Below are positions 25,401-36,100 of a stretch of DNA of 44,364 bases, piece by piece. Source of the DNA: Lenisia limosa (Eukaryota > Breviatea); contig LPNZ01008929.1 of the NCBI GenBank assembly GCA_001655205.1, positions 1-44,364 on the forward strand. Direction: 5' to 3'. Numbering within the stretch: the stretch's first letter is position 1; each line of letters opens with the position of its first letter. The position numbers and the translations under genes were made by a program. Below the pieces are notes generated by a model. That model was not told the DNA's origin. It saw only the letters and a program-made list of their open reading frames with translations, and ran no database searches.

Positions 25401-28400
25401 AGTCAATGAGGTCCATGGAGGCAGGAATCTGGAGCATAAGACACCATCGTTCCTGCACCTACGTCAGGGTCGGTCGACCAAAACTCAATGAACATTGACA
25501 CCTCATCCTTGTTGCTTGCCGAAGCTTGCACTTGGACAAAGAAGCTTGTTGAGTCTCCCAACGGCATAGCCGTGGTATAAGGACAAACAATTGAATTTCT
25601 GAAGGTGATGAGCAGGCAGTTTGCGACTTACAGATCTTCATCAAAAGTGCATATGTCCGGTGTTGAAGACACGAGAACCAGGGTAGAAGGGACCGAAATC
25701 TGAAGAGTCAATGATGGAAGAAGCCAACAAGAAGGTGCGAAGAAGCGACGGTGTGTGGCCCGTAAGACACAACGTCCACTGTGATGTTGAGAACCTTGGA
25801 AGCCAAAAGAGACCCGTCAGTCTCCAGCCCGTCAATCTGTGGCCTAATGAGACAATAGGTGCACTTACTTGGACATTGGTAATGGCAAGGTCTGCATGAT
25901 AGTTGCCTTTATAAACAAAGACAGCACCGTTGCCAGCCTCATAAATTGTACTATAGAGATAAGCGCTGCAGTCATCGGGGTGATACTTGAACGCTCCGAT
26001 AGCCAGGTCATTGAGTCCTAAAGCGTGACGGCTCACAGCAGCCTACCATCATCATTGAAGTCGCCTGACGCGAGGGACACGCCGAAGCCTGCATATTGGC
26101 AATCGTTTGGACCAGTGATGACTTGGTCCGGCTCGTCAGGATAGATGGGGTCTGTTGAGAGTTCCTGGGCGCGGGAAAAGTAAATGTAAACAGTGCCAGT
26201 TCCGTTGATGCCTAAAACGTGGCATTATTGACTTTGTTGAGGAAAGACTTACCGTTCCAGGGCGCGGCCACGACGGCATCCAAGCGGGAGTCTTGATTCA
26301 TATCGCAAAGCAAGACGGTATGGCCGAACTCGCCGGAATCGTCCTTCATGCCATGCGCGGTCCAGAAGGGGGTAGTTTCCAGTGTGCCAGCTTCTCGTCG
26401 GTAGAGGTGAACAGAACCGCCAGCTGTGAAGGGCTGACCGACAAGCTACATAGTTAGGCATGTGACGGAACTCTAACCAAGTCATCATCGCCATCATCAT
26501 TGACGTCTCCGGAACTCAAGGACCAGCCAAGCGCGCCGCCCGGCACGGCGCCGTCAAGAACCTGTGTGATGGACGGGGATCCTCCAACAACTCCCTGAAT
26601 GTTAGCCTCGAAGAAAATGCAATACAATTATGCTTACAGTGTAGAGCTCAACTCGACCAATAGCGGGTTTCAACTACAGGGTCAGAAGCACAACTTCGTC
26701 CCAACCTTGCCACCCAGGACAGATGGGATCGGAACGTGCATTGGCACGCCGACAGCAAAGTCTGTTGTCAGCTCACTGGGTCGGTTCAGTGCAGCAATTG
26801 AGTGTCCTCTGTAGTAGCTGTGTTCGGCAGTGTTACTTGTCGGCAGGCCAGACTCCCATGACGTACTTGACGACAGTGGCGTTGGGCTGGCTAAGTTCTC
26901 ATCCGGCACTGCGCTGAGGTGTCCAATTCCGCCTGGAGAGTTATGTGGTACTTTTCAGGTGCAGCACCAACCAGCTTTGCAGGAGTAGCCATCAGACCCG
27001 CAGGTTCCGCCAATACCATCTTGGCACCGGGCCTAATGGTAATAAACAAGGGCAAGCAAACCTCGCAACAATCGCCATAGTCATAGTCGCAGCTTTTACT
27101 GTTGTACTTTGTGTCGCAAAGTCCATTGCCAATGACAGAGGAATCAGCGGAGCATCCATCAAGTGAGAAAAGATAATTCCGCATTTTAACGTAACCCATG
27201 ACAGCAACACCCTCCGAGGTCGACGTGAGGTCAGCCATGTCAATCGAGTTCTTTGACGACCAATCATTGGAGTGGTCATTGGAACTGGACGAGACCATTG
27301 CGTTGTATGTCAACACAATCCGCGATCCCAACTGAACAGAATTCTGAGACCGGCCTGATGGTTACTTATAAATCACAGCCTACTTGAGACCTTGTAGTTG
27401 AAAGAGTTGTCATGTGCCACACCAACGAGATAAAACTTTTGAAAGTCCATTCGGAAGGGACCGTTTGTTCCCACAGCGTTCTACAGTGTGACATGCCAAG
27501 ACCCCTACCGTCATGGACGTGTCCGACACTTCCATGAAGGTATTGTCCTCACTGGTCACCGCGATTGTTTTGCTGTTTCGAAACACCACGTTGAAAGGCC
27601 TAGAAATGAGGTACTAAAGGAGCGTACCCTGCAGCGGTATCGGCTTCGTAAATGAGAAAATGCAAGGTCAAATCGGGGCAGTCAGCAGCATCAACGCACT
27701 GGAACCCAAACGCCTAGGTCATAAGTCCGAGTCCCCAACGCTTACGAATTCGTCAATGTAAACGTCGAAGTTGCGCAGTTGCAGCATGTGCCCCCAGAAC
27801 TTTCCCGAGCTTTTCCCAGTGTACTGTGTAAACTTGAACTGCAGACCTGCCATTGGGGTCTGACCAAACTACGAAATGAGACCATGGCAACCCTACATAG
27901 CTTGAAACTTGACCAAGCTTGGCTGGAGCTCCAACAACTAAATCCAGAATGCCGTCCCCATTGACGTCTGCTGGTACAATAGAGCCTGTGCCGTTATCCG
28001 ACCATTCAGATTAATACAATATTCAATATATAAAAAGTATACATATATGCATATGATGTGTTGTATCAGAGTATATTATGTCATAATATATCATATGAGA
28101 TGACTATTTATGAAAAACAAAATGTTGTCATAAATGATTAACGTGGTTCAGTTCTCTTTTTTTTATTTTGCATTGGAAAAATTGCGAAAATAATCTTAAA
28201 TGACCCTTCGAGTTAATTTCGCAGGTTAATTTGTCCACAGTTCTAGTTATGTACTTCTAGATAAGGCAGGAAAAACGGTAATTGTCAACCCCCCTACGGC
28301 CATCAGCCTTGGCAGTAAGAGTTGCGTCCGTTGCCACGCTATTGGGGTAGAGTAGGAAGTACGATGAAAAACCCGTACTAGATAAATAGATGCGAGTTAA

Positions 28401-29757
28401 CCGTTCATCTGGAATGGTAAGGTCATCTTTGGACTCAGAATACCCTACCGATGCTGGAAACAGCGAGGTCAGAGAGGCCGTCGCCGTCAACAAGGTCGGG
28501 TATCTCGCTGATAGTGGTGCCAAAGTGGCAGTTCTCCAGGGCACACTCGCCGGCAATACTAGTCAGCTGAAGAGTCAATGTGAACAGTACGTCATACCAA
28601 GGTTGAAGCAGCGACATCGGAGTAGATGTGAACCGCTCCGTTTCCATCATAAGGAGGTCCACTCGAACCTGGAGTGTAAAAAGCGTAGGCGAGGGAAAAA
28701 CTTACCTTGAACATCTTTATAAGCACCAACAGCAAGATAGTCAGCACCGTCACGCTCGAGAGTTGCCAGTGAGTATCCAAACCTCGTGTCCGAGCCCGGT
28801 ATAGATAGGGTCCATGTGGGCGAAACCATGACGGGATCGATGACAATCTAGAAATGTTACCGGAGTGTTAAGCAACCCACGGGATACTGAGTCATGTCAG
28901 TGACAAGGAACTGCACTGCCAAGCCAGTGGCTGTCACAACAAAATGACTCTCCAACTCCTCTCCTATATGGTCAGTAACCAGTAGCAAATAAAATAAATG
29001 CAAACCAAGGTCAGAGAGGACCGTCAGGCCTTTATAGGGGATTGTGCCTCCAGAAGCCTTGAAAATGGCATCTTTTTCTGACGAAAGAACCACCTGTCAA
29101 TCATCATGGCTCAAAATAGGTACCTTGCTGTTTTGGATACAATTGTAGAAAAAAAGAGAATTCAATTGCCCACTAAATCTTTTCCCAAAGGCCGCCCTTA
29201 CCGTTCCATTAACGTCATCGAAGCGAACATCAATGTAAAACGATTGCCATCTTAATAATGTCAGGACCTTCTTTTAGAATAGGAGAACACACCCTATCAA
29301 GCCTTGGGATAGAAGGAACATATGCTCGGGCTGCGTAGCATGCGTCCGAACAACTTCTTCAAAAGTGCTACAATCCCGCACCACATAGCCGGGTCTAGAA
29401 ATCCATCTAATGCGTAAATGCAGCAGTGCATCCTTGGCACTTACCCAGACTGGGGGCCGCATCGCGAGGCCAAGAGGACAGAGGCCAAAGGCCCTGCCAG
29501 CTGGAGCCTTACTCCCTGGACGTCATTCCGAGGATGCGTTCACAAAGAAAAGATCAATCAAAAAGAAAATATGTCTGCGGTAAAACCCTCACTTACAGTG
29601 TCAAAAGGGGTGAGGGTAAGGGTGCTTTCATTGTGTTCGGTTATGGATAGAGAAGTAACTAGGAAAGTCAGAAAATAGCTTTTCCACACTCGTATTTACC
29701 TTCTACAATGAAGTATATAATAAAAAGCCATGGAATACTCAAGGAAGAGCCAAGCAT
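16500..29757 (-). CDS. ITGA: giant integrin alpha subunit
   Basis: Integrin alpha pairs with integrin beta to make a cell-surface adhesion receptor. The start (CAT at 29755-29757, context ACCATGC) gives a signal peptide MLGSSLSIPWLFIIYFIVE. Next come about seven FG-GAP propeller blades with calcium loops (DVNGDGILDLVVGAP, DVNDDGDDDL, DMNQDSRLDAVVAAP, DFNDDGLNDLAIGAF), with a Lin-12/Notch repeat inserted between blades. From about 25.9 to 17.0 kb follow some 18-20 Ig-like modules carrying N-x-GPS motifs. The 3' end encodes YLIIGGGLMGAALIGFGVKK, then GFFKEK, the alpha-subunit juxtamembrane motif, and an acidic tail ending QLTEYIYG with TAA at 16500-16502. The protein is probably over 3000 residues, against about 1000-1200 in animals. 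It is head to head with the beta gene. Exon joins in the stalk were checked only in part, so I cannot fully exclude that the locus is two genes. Confidence 0.9.
16679..16790 (-). other. integrin alpha transmembrane helix and GFFKE motif
   Basis: Two exons joined across a short intron give a hydrophobic Gly/Ala-rich helix (YLIIGGGLMGAALIGFGV) followed by KKGFFKEK; GFFK is encoded at 16679-16690. Animal alpha subunits have GFFKR at the inner membrane face, where the Arg contacts an Asp in the beta tail. Here Glu replaces the Arg. The cytoplasmic part continues as an acidic stretch of about 50 residues rich in Asp and Glu. Confidence 0.9.
17000..25860 (-). repeat. array of ~18-20 Ig-like (DUF11-type) stalk modules
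   Basis: Reading the minus strand, a recurrent motif N-x-GP-S-x-A followed by a beta-strand with alternating valines marks each module. Examples: NSGPSAAYDVQAV (about 25.23 kb), NSGPSTCTSLEV (24.62), NLGPAPAATANVVIKLN (23.65), NLGPATAGPITV (22.77), NLGPTMADTTVS (22.24), NSGPSQASGIEV (21.79), QLGPSPSSQSVIS (20.47), NAGPADAKNVE (18.49), NNGPSPSPNVKV (17.98), NVGPSSAQQ (17.31). Spacing is about 400-550 bp including introns. Such modules form long stiff rods; here they replace the thigh/calf stalk of animal integrin alpha. The count is by eye. Confidence 0.8.
24793..24911 (-). repeat. tandem repeat that forms an intron in integrin alpha
   Basis: Units of about 28-31 bp built on GTGTCTAAACTCCTTAG plus AGTGTGACCGG are repeated about four times, one of them truncated. 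With a donor at 24904 and the last CTTAG acceptor, the intron spans 24814-24904 (91 nt) and the exons join as NYMLNG to SVTGVSKTFALAVRTEA. Each full unit carries its own GT and AG. Confidence 0.8.
27065..27160 (-). other. Lin-12/Notch repeat (LNR) inside integrin alpha propeller
   Basis: The exon reads DGCSADSSVIGNGLCD, then YNSKSCDYDYGDCC, matching the LNR pattern C...IGNGxCD...YN...C.YD.GDC, a calcium-binding disulphide module. It lies between propeller blades 3 and 4. After a short intron, further cysteines follow (CQDGIGGTCGSDGYSCKAG). Confidence 0.85.
28010..28256 (-). other. long AT-rich intron in integrin alpha
   Basis: Between the exon ending near 28260 and the blade-3 exon near 27990 lies about 250 bp of very AT-rich sequence with many TATA/CATATG steps. 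No coding signal is seen. It shares a short CATATGATGTGTT string with the AT-rich stretch at about 42.14 kb. Confidence 0.6.
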
Positions 29758-30181
29758 GGTAAAGTCGACAGGTAAATGATCAATTCTGAAAAGACGGGAG
29801 CGGTATCCTTCTTGCTTTCATCACTTCGAATGTATTTAAACAATTTAAGACGAATTTTATAATTATCAATTGAAATGTGTAAAATTTAGTGAAAAGGGAA
29901 AGAGAGGAATTTTCTTGACACCAATCTTTCACCCAATTCTCAAATTTTCCCCTTCCGGAACCGCTTGTGATTAATTGGTTTTTAAAGTTCGGTATTTATT
30001 GTTCGAATACAGGTTAAAAAACCCGGATAAAACCCCTCGCTTGATCTATCTTGAAATCATTCCAAAGTTCAATGATATGATTGCATTTCTTTCTCCTTCC
30101 CTGTACCGAATTGTTTACTTTGAGAAGAGGAGTTTATAACGAGTCTTTGCAAAAGCCAGAAGCCACGAGCATATCTTCAGC
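29758..30181. promoter_or_regulatory. shared divergent promoter of integrin alpha and beta
   Basis: The 424 bp between the two start codons must contain the promoters of both genes. The sequence is AT-rich on the alpha side (29.84-29.90 kb, with TATAATTATCAATTG). No known factor site is recognised with confidence. The arrangement would allow coordinate expression of both subunits of one receptor. Confidence 0.6.
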
Positions 30182-33100
30182 ATGGGAGCTTTGCGACTTA
30201 TGTCGCTCATTCTGTTCTTGTTCTCAGTGGCCTTCTTTGTCACAGAAATTGGTGGGTCATGGGAATAAGCACTGTGATTCCAAATGTAAGAGGCTGGTTC
30301 CATGATGTCGTCCACCTCTTTATTCATGAGGTCTTCATTTTGATGTCGTCCGCCACTTTATTCATGAGGTCTTTATTATTGTTGCCTTATTAATTGTAAT
30401 AGGAGCCTCTTGCAGTCTCTACCACCTTGCTGCGTCCCAACAAAGATGTGATGTTTGGTATGTTGGCTTGTTTTCTCTGGTTAGATGGTGGAAATCAAGA
30501 GATTATTTTCACTTCGTAGTGAATAATAAAGGGGAGTGAGCAGGGCATTTATTTGAGAAACTTGAGGCTTTTTATTGGGTGTTAGTTTTTTGCACAAGCT
30601 TTTTTATTGATGGTTGCCCTCACGTACAGTCTCTTGAATCCCGAATGTGGATGGTGTGCCGGTGCAGGCGGCATCTGTGTGACTGGTACCGGAGAAGACT
30701 TCAGAGGACAGCCAGCTGACTGCCCTTCAAACTGGTGAGGGTCTCACTGACAACCTAACAACCAGGGTGTCACCTTCTGGTGGTACTGTGTCGGGTAGTG
30801 AAGTCAGCGATGCCATTATGACACCTACTGAGGTGGCTGTAAAAATCCGAAAGGGAGAAACGGTCAAGGTCAACGTCACTGTGTCGGCAGTTCGCAAGTC
30901 TCTCGACCTGATCTTTGTTGAGGACTTGTCCGACTCTTTTGAGAACGACCTAGTGTTCCTCGCCAATATTGTTGAGGACCCTTCAGCTGCTGGTAAGCCC
31001 GCTGCCCATCCCCAATATCATCTATCCGGGCACCTTTTCGTCCTCTGTTCGTATTCAGCACGGGCGAAGATGACTGCAAAATATTACCTTACCATTTTAG
31101 GCCTTGTGCCGCGAATTGAGACTGAGCTTCTTGACACCACGACTTTCCCAGACCTAACCCTTCGCCTGGGTTTTTCAAGTTTCATTAACAAGGTAGGGAC
31201 TTGTTACGTTGACATTCAAGCCAATGATTCCCTTTGGACGGATTCCCTCGTCTTGCCCCAATTTTGTGTTTGAGAAGCGGGTCAGCTTAGATGGTAAGAC
31301 CAGCAATAACCGTTATTTTTAGTTCCACCTTCTTCTGGATTGCATTGCGATGGGACTGCGGATCCATTTTGTATTCTGAGAAGAGACTTGTTTGCAGCGG
31401 TCACATGTGAAGGATACAACGAACCTTCTGGTGGTATCGATGGTAGGTTAAGGACTCATTGTCACATCCAGGATGTGTGCATTCTCTTCCCGTCTTCAAC
31501 TTTGGTGCTGATGCACGCCGTATTCTCCTCCTCTCAACTGACAGTCTCGTAAGACTACATCAGCGCTTATTGTTTAGTCTGAACTTGCCGGTGACGCTCG
31601 AGCCTATATGGGCATTAGAGAGTCAGAAAGCGGTATGCTGGGCTGATATTTTTTTCTTCTTGCACTGAAACCTTTAGCTGAGGATCATATGTGGGATATC
31701 GTTACTCCAACTGGTATGATGGCGGTGCCTTTTACCAAATAGACGCTATTGTGACAAATGACATTAAACTGGTTGCGGGAGAAGTCTGGCATAGAGAAGA
31801 CATGGCTGAAGATGTTTGGTGTCGAAGAGGAATGCTCACACTGTAGTTCCCATCTCTTTTTAAACTCAAACAACAACTCATGAAATACAATGTGGTTCCT
31901 GTGTTTGCGATTTCAGGTGATGCTGACACTCAAAAGCAGTTCTACCAATGTAAGCCTCCTTCCCCTCTTTCTCAACCCATCCTCAGCCATTGTTGACGAC
32001 GTTCTTGGCTTCGGGTCAGTTCAACAGCTGAGTAAGTCACCATTTGTGCTAACTTCCAGGTTCCGATTCTTCCAATATCTTCGAAGCCATACAGGATGCT
32101 TTTAACGAGGTGTCGACTTCCATTGTTCTCTCGGTTGAGCAGGACGACTTCGATCTTATCAAGGACAACGGAATACAACCGCCATCCTTTTCTGGCGTTC
32201 CAACTGAGGCCACTCCAGGGTACGGCGTTTCATTTGATTTACGAAGTTAGAACACCCACAACGCGCACCTTTGAAGTAAGTCTCCTTTACGACGGCGCAG
32301 AGTGGCCCTCTGATACTGGAACTCAAGTCAAGCTTCAAGCTATGGGATGGGGCAGCACCACCATTAATGTTTGTCCTTTGACATCTTACAATCAGGTGGA
32401 GTTTATCCAGGACTGCGACTGCCCATTCACTTGTCCAAACGATTGTTCATCCCAAGGCTCTTGTGATGTAAGAACCGGATGAGACTGACATATGTAGTGT
32501 GGAAAGTGCACATGCAACGCCCCATTTACGCATTTCACGGTGGACTCGACAATTGAAGAGGACTGCAGTAAGTTAGCCAAAGCCTTTGACCACCAGGTTG
32601 CAACCCCACGCTGCCATGCCCTGGTGATGGGCTCTGTAGCGGACGTGGCGTGTGTGAGTGTGGCCAGTGCTTCTGTTTCGACCCCTTTGGTGTGACGGGG
32701 TCGACGTGTCAATGCCTCACCGACTGCACTGGCGGCTGCGGATATGGCACCTGCATGTGTGGTGTTGACGGCGAATACTGCCAGTGCGACTCGGGGTGGG
32801 TTGACGGTCCCCTTGGTCCCTGTACGGCGGCGACGACTTGTGACCCCGACTGCGGTTCACATGGATCGTGTGTCTACGGAGTCTGTCAATGTAGGAACTT
32901 CTCAGAAATACTGGATTTGCCGACAGTTATCTCGAGGGTACGTTGATGTCTCAGGTGACCCCGGTTATTATGGAGACGAATGTGACTGTCCCGGCGCCAG
33001 CGGACCTGAAGGCTACATTGCAGGAACTGGTACGTTAAGATAGGCTTTTGTTGGTGCTTTATTGGGCTGACCAGATTTCAGGATGCCCGACGCTGGTGGC

Positions 33101-36100
33101 GGGAGCCGACTGTTCAAACAACGGCCACTGCGACTGCGGAGTGGTAGGTCATCTTTGTCAAGCTTATTTGTAGTGTAACTGCACGGCACCCTTCATTGGT
33201 GATGATTGCTCATGTGACACATCTCTCCCTTGCCCCATTGAACCGGTTTCAGGACTCGAGTGCGGTGGCCCGACTATCGGTACGAACGGTCTCATCTTAC
33301 CAGCCAGGCACTTGTGTATGTGGTGAATGCGAATGTCAGTTACCGTATTCGGGGGACAGTTGCGGCTGCAGTGACATTCCATGCCCTGCGTTCTGCAACT
33401 ACCAGGGTACATGTAAGCATGCTTGCAAGCTTACCCCCAGGCACGTGTGGAGAATGCAATTGCGACGCTGGATGGTCTGGTGATGACTGCTCCTGTGACC
33501 TCTCAGCCACTTGCCCTGGTTAGAGGTTTACTACTCTTTTGTGCTCTAGATTGCTTGGCTGTTTTAATGTTTAGGTATTGTGCACGGTACCTGCGGGAGT
33601 TGTGGAGAGTACAACTGTGACCCAGGATACATGGGAGACCTCTGCCAATGCCCCATGGCATGCCCCTACAGGTAGGCTCCATTTGCCCTCCTGATTTGGT
33701 AGCTGCGGAGAAGTTGAAGGTCACGGCGCCTGTGTGACTGACTCTAAAAGTGCTATCCAATGTGGTAAGACTGCAATTGTCTCATGCACCAGGAACATGC
33801 GAATGCTTCGGCGATTGGAGCGGAGAGCAGTGCCAATGCAATGCGACCGCAGTCTGTCCGACCAACTGTCTTGACCCTCATGGTGAGTGTCAGTGTGATG
33901 GAACGTGCAGCTGCAACCCAGGATACGACCATCCTGCTACTGGCGACCAGGACTGCTCATGCTCTCAGCTGAGCTGCATTGGTGGATGTAATGAGGTGGG
34001 AAGGTCACATGCTAATGCTGTAGGGCTCTGGCGGGAATTGTGTTTGTGGCTTGTGCGTGTGTCCGATTGGACTGGAAGGTGACAATTGTGAATGTGATGC
34101 GTCTCTTCAATGCCCCAAAGACAAGTTGGGAGTAACATGCGCTGCCAACGGAGTAAGAGTGAACGTCGTTTTGGTCACACAAGTAGGAATGTGAATGTGG
34201 AGAATGCTCGTGTGCCATTGGATGGTCCGGCCCGGCTTGCAATTGTTCAATTGCTGCCTGTCCGTCTGACTGTTCAGGACAGGGTTAGTCGTCTTTCAAG
34301 CTCACGGACCAGGAACTTGTGTGTGTGGATCGTGCCAATGTGACCCTGGCTTTGCCGGCAGTGACTGTTCCTGTCTTGACTCTGCTGAATGCCCTTCTGT
34401 AGACGGCCTGCCTTGTGCTGGACATGGAAGTTGTGAATGTGGGGTATGTCTTTTCTTCCAAGGTGACCTCCAGACTTGTGTTTGCGACTCTAGTTGGTCC
34501 GGTGCAAGTTGCAACTGCAGCCTTCTACCTTGTCCCATTTCGGACGCAGGCGTTTGCAGTTCTATCGGAACGTGCGACTGGTAAGTTGTCACCTCCTTGT
34601 CACGTTGTAGTGGTAGCTGCAATTGTCCCGCAGGATATCTTGGTAGCGACGATTGCTCATGTTTGGACACTGCTGAGTGCCCTTCAACAGAGAATGGACT
34701 GTGGTTTGTTCCTTTCAAAACTTACAACCCAGTGATGGACATGGCACGTGCAATTGCGAGACGTGTGCGTGTGATGCTGGATGGGGCTCAGCCAATTGCA
34801 GCTGCTCCACCCTGCCTTGCCCCTTAGGCAACTCCTCTATTTGCTCTGGCCATGGCTCGTGTGACTGTGGCGAGTGCAACTGCTCCGATGGATGGACTGA
34901 TGACGACTGTTCCTGTCCCCCTGTCGGCCACCCCCTAGCCTTCTGCCCTGACGACTGCGCGGGACATGGTGGGTGATGAGCCATCTTAACCCCCCAGGAA
35001 CCTGTCTGTGCGGAACGTGTGTCTGTGACCCTGGCTGGCAAGAAAGCAACTGCAAGTTGGTCTATATCGTTATTCTGATTGTTACCCTCAAGCTGTTCAG
35101 CGCTGCCCTGTCCTTCAGACTGCAGCGGCCATGGCACGTGTGATTGTGGCGAGTGCGTCTGTGAAGCTGTAGGCTGTTTTGATATTGACAATCCAGGGCT
35201 ACTCTCTTGACGACTGTTCCTGCAACTCAACCATCCCGGCGGAGGACTGTGGTCTTTTTGGCATTTGGCAATGTGACGTTGGCGCTTATTACCTACTGAT
35301 GTTGTAGCACTGTGAATGCCTTGGTGGCTATACTAATGAAAACTGCACATGTAGCCCTCTGCCGTGCCTTTCTTGTGTTAATGGCACTTGTGAATGTGGC
35401 GAATGTATTGTAAGCCCCCCCCCCCCCNNNNNNNNNNNNNNNNNNNNNNNNNNNNNNNNNNNNNNNNNNNNNNNNNNNNNNNNNNNNNNNNNNNNNNNNN
35501 NNNNNNNNNNNNNNNNNNNNNNNNNNNNNNNNNNNNNNNNNNCTCTGTGACTCGCCTCTACTCAATAACTGTTCTGAAAGTTTGGCCCGTGGTAGCTGCC
35601 AATGTGGCGAGGTTTGTTCCTGTCGTCGTTTCATTTTAGTGTGTTTGTGAAATCGGATGGAGTCTTCCAGATTTTGGCTGCAATTGCTCAACAACGCCAT
35701 GCATCAATAGTTGCAGCGGGAACGGTAGGCCTGTGTTTACTGTTATGTCAAGGCGAATGTGAATGTGGAACCTGTGCCTGCACTGCGCCGTACACTGGTG
35801 AAGACTGTTCTTGCAATTCTGAACTCACATGTCCTAATGATTGTTCCTTGAATGGAGTGGTTTGCTGACTTTGTTTCTCACGTATTAGTGCAAATGTGGC
35901 CTTTGCATCTGTGATCCAGGATGGCAAGGCGCTGACTGTAGTTGCAGCTCAGCCCCTTGCGAAGATGACTGTTCAGGCAATGGTAAGCATCCACCTGCCA
36001 GTTATCTTCAGGCGATTGCGTCTGTGGAGTGTGTCAGTGTTCTGGTACCTTCACTGGTGACAACTGTGCATGTGACTACCTTTTGACTTGTGATGAGTCT

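Larger units (their letters stand above)
25860..29640 (-). other. integrin alpha beta-propeller (FG-GAP blades)
   Basis: FG-GAP motifs in order from the N-terminus: RFGYSLATLERDGADYLAVG (about 28.75 kb); HFGTTISEIPDLVDGDGLSD (28.50); DVNGDGILDLVVGAP (27.93); HSIAALNRPSELTTDFAVG (26.80); LGWSLSSGDVNDDGDDDL (26.50); FGHTVLLCDMNQDSRLDAVV (26.30); FGVSLASGDFNDDGLNDLAI (26.05). This gives seven blades, the canonical number. A further weak candidate, LQLAGPLASVLLAS, lies near 29.5 kb. The loops of the last blades carry the Asp/Asn pattern that binds calcium. Confidence 0.85.

Noticed and set aside
17000-25860. Bacterial origin or contamination, because DUF11-like modules are common in bacteria
   Set aside because: The array is interrupted by many GT-AG introns and is flanked in one reading by FG-GAP blades and a GFFK tail. 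Transfer of the module long ago is not excluded.
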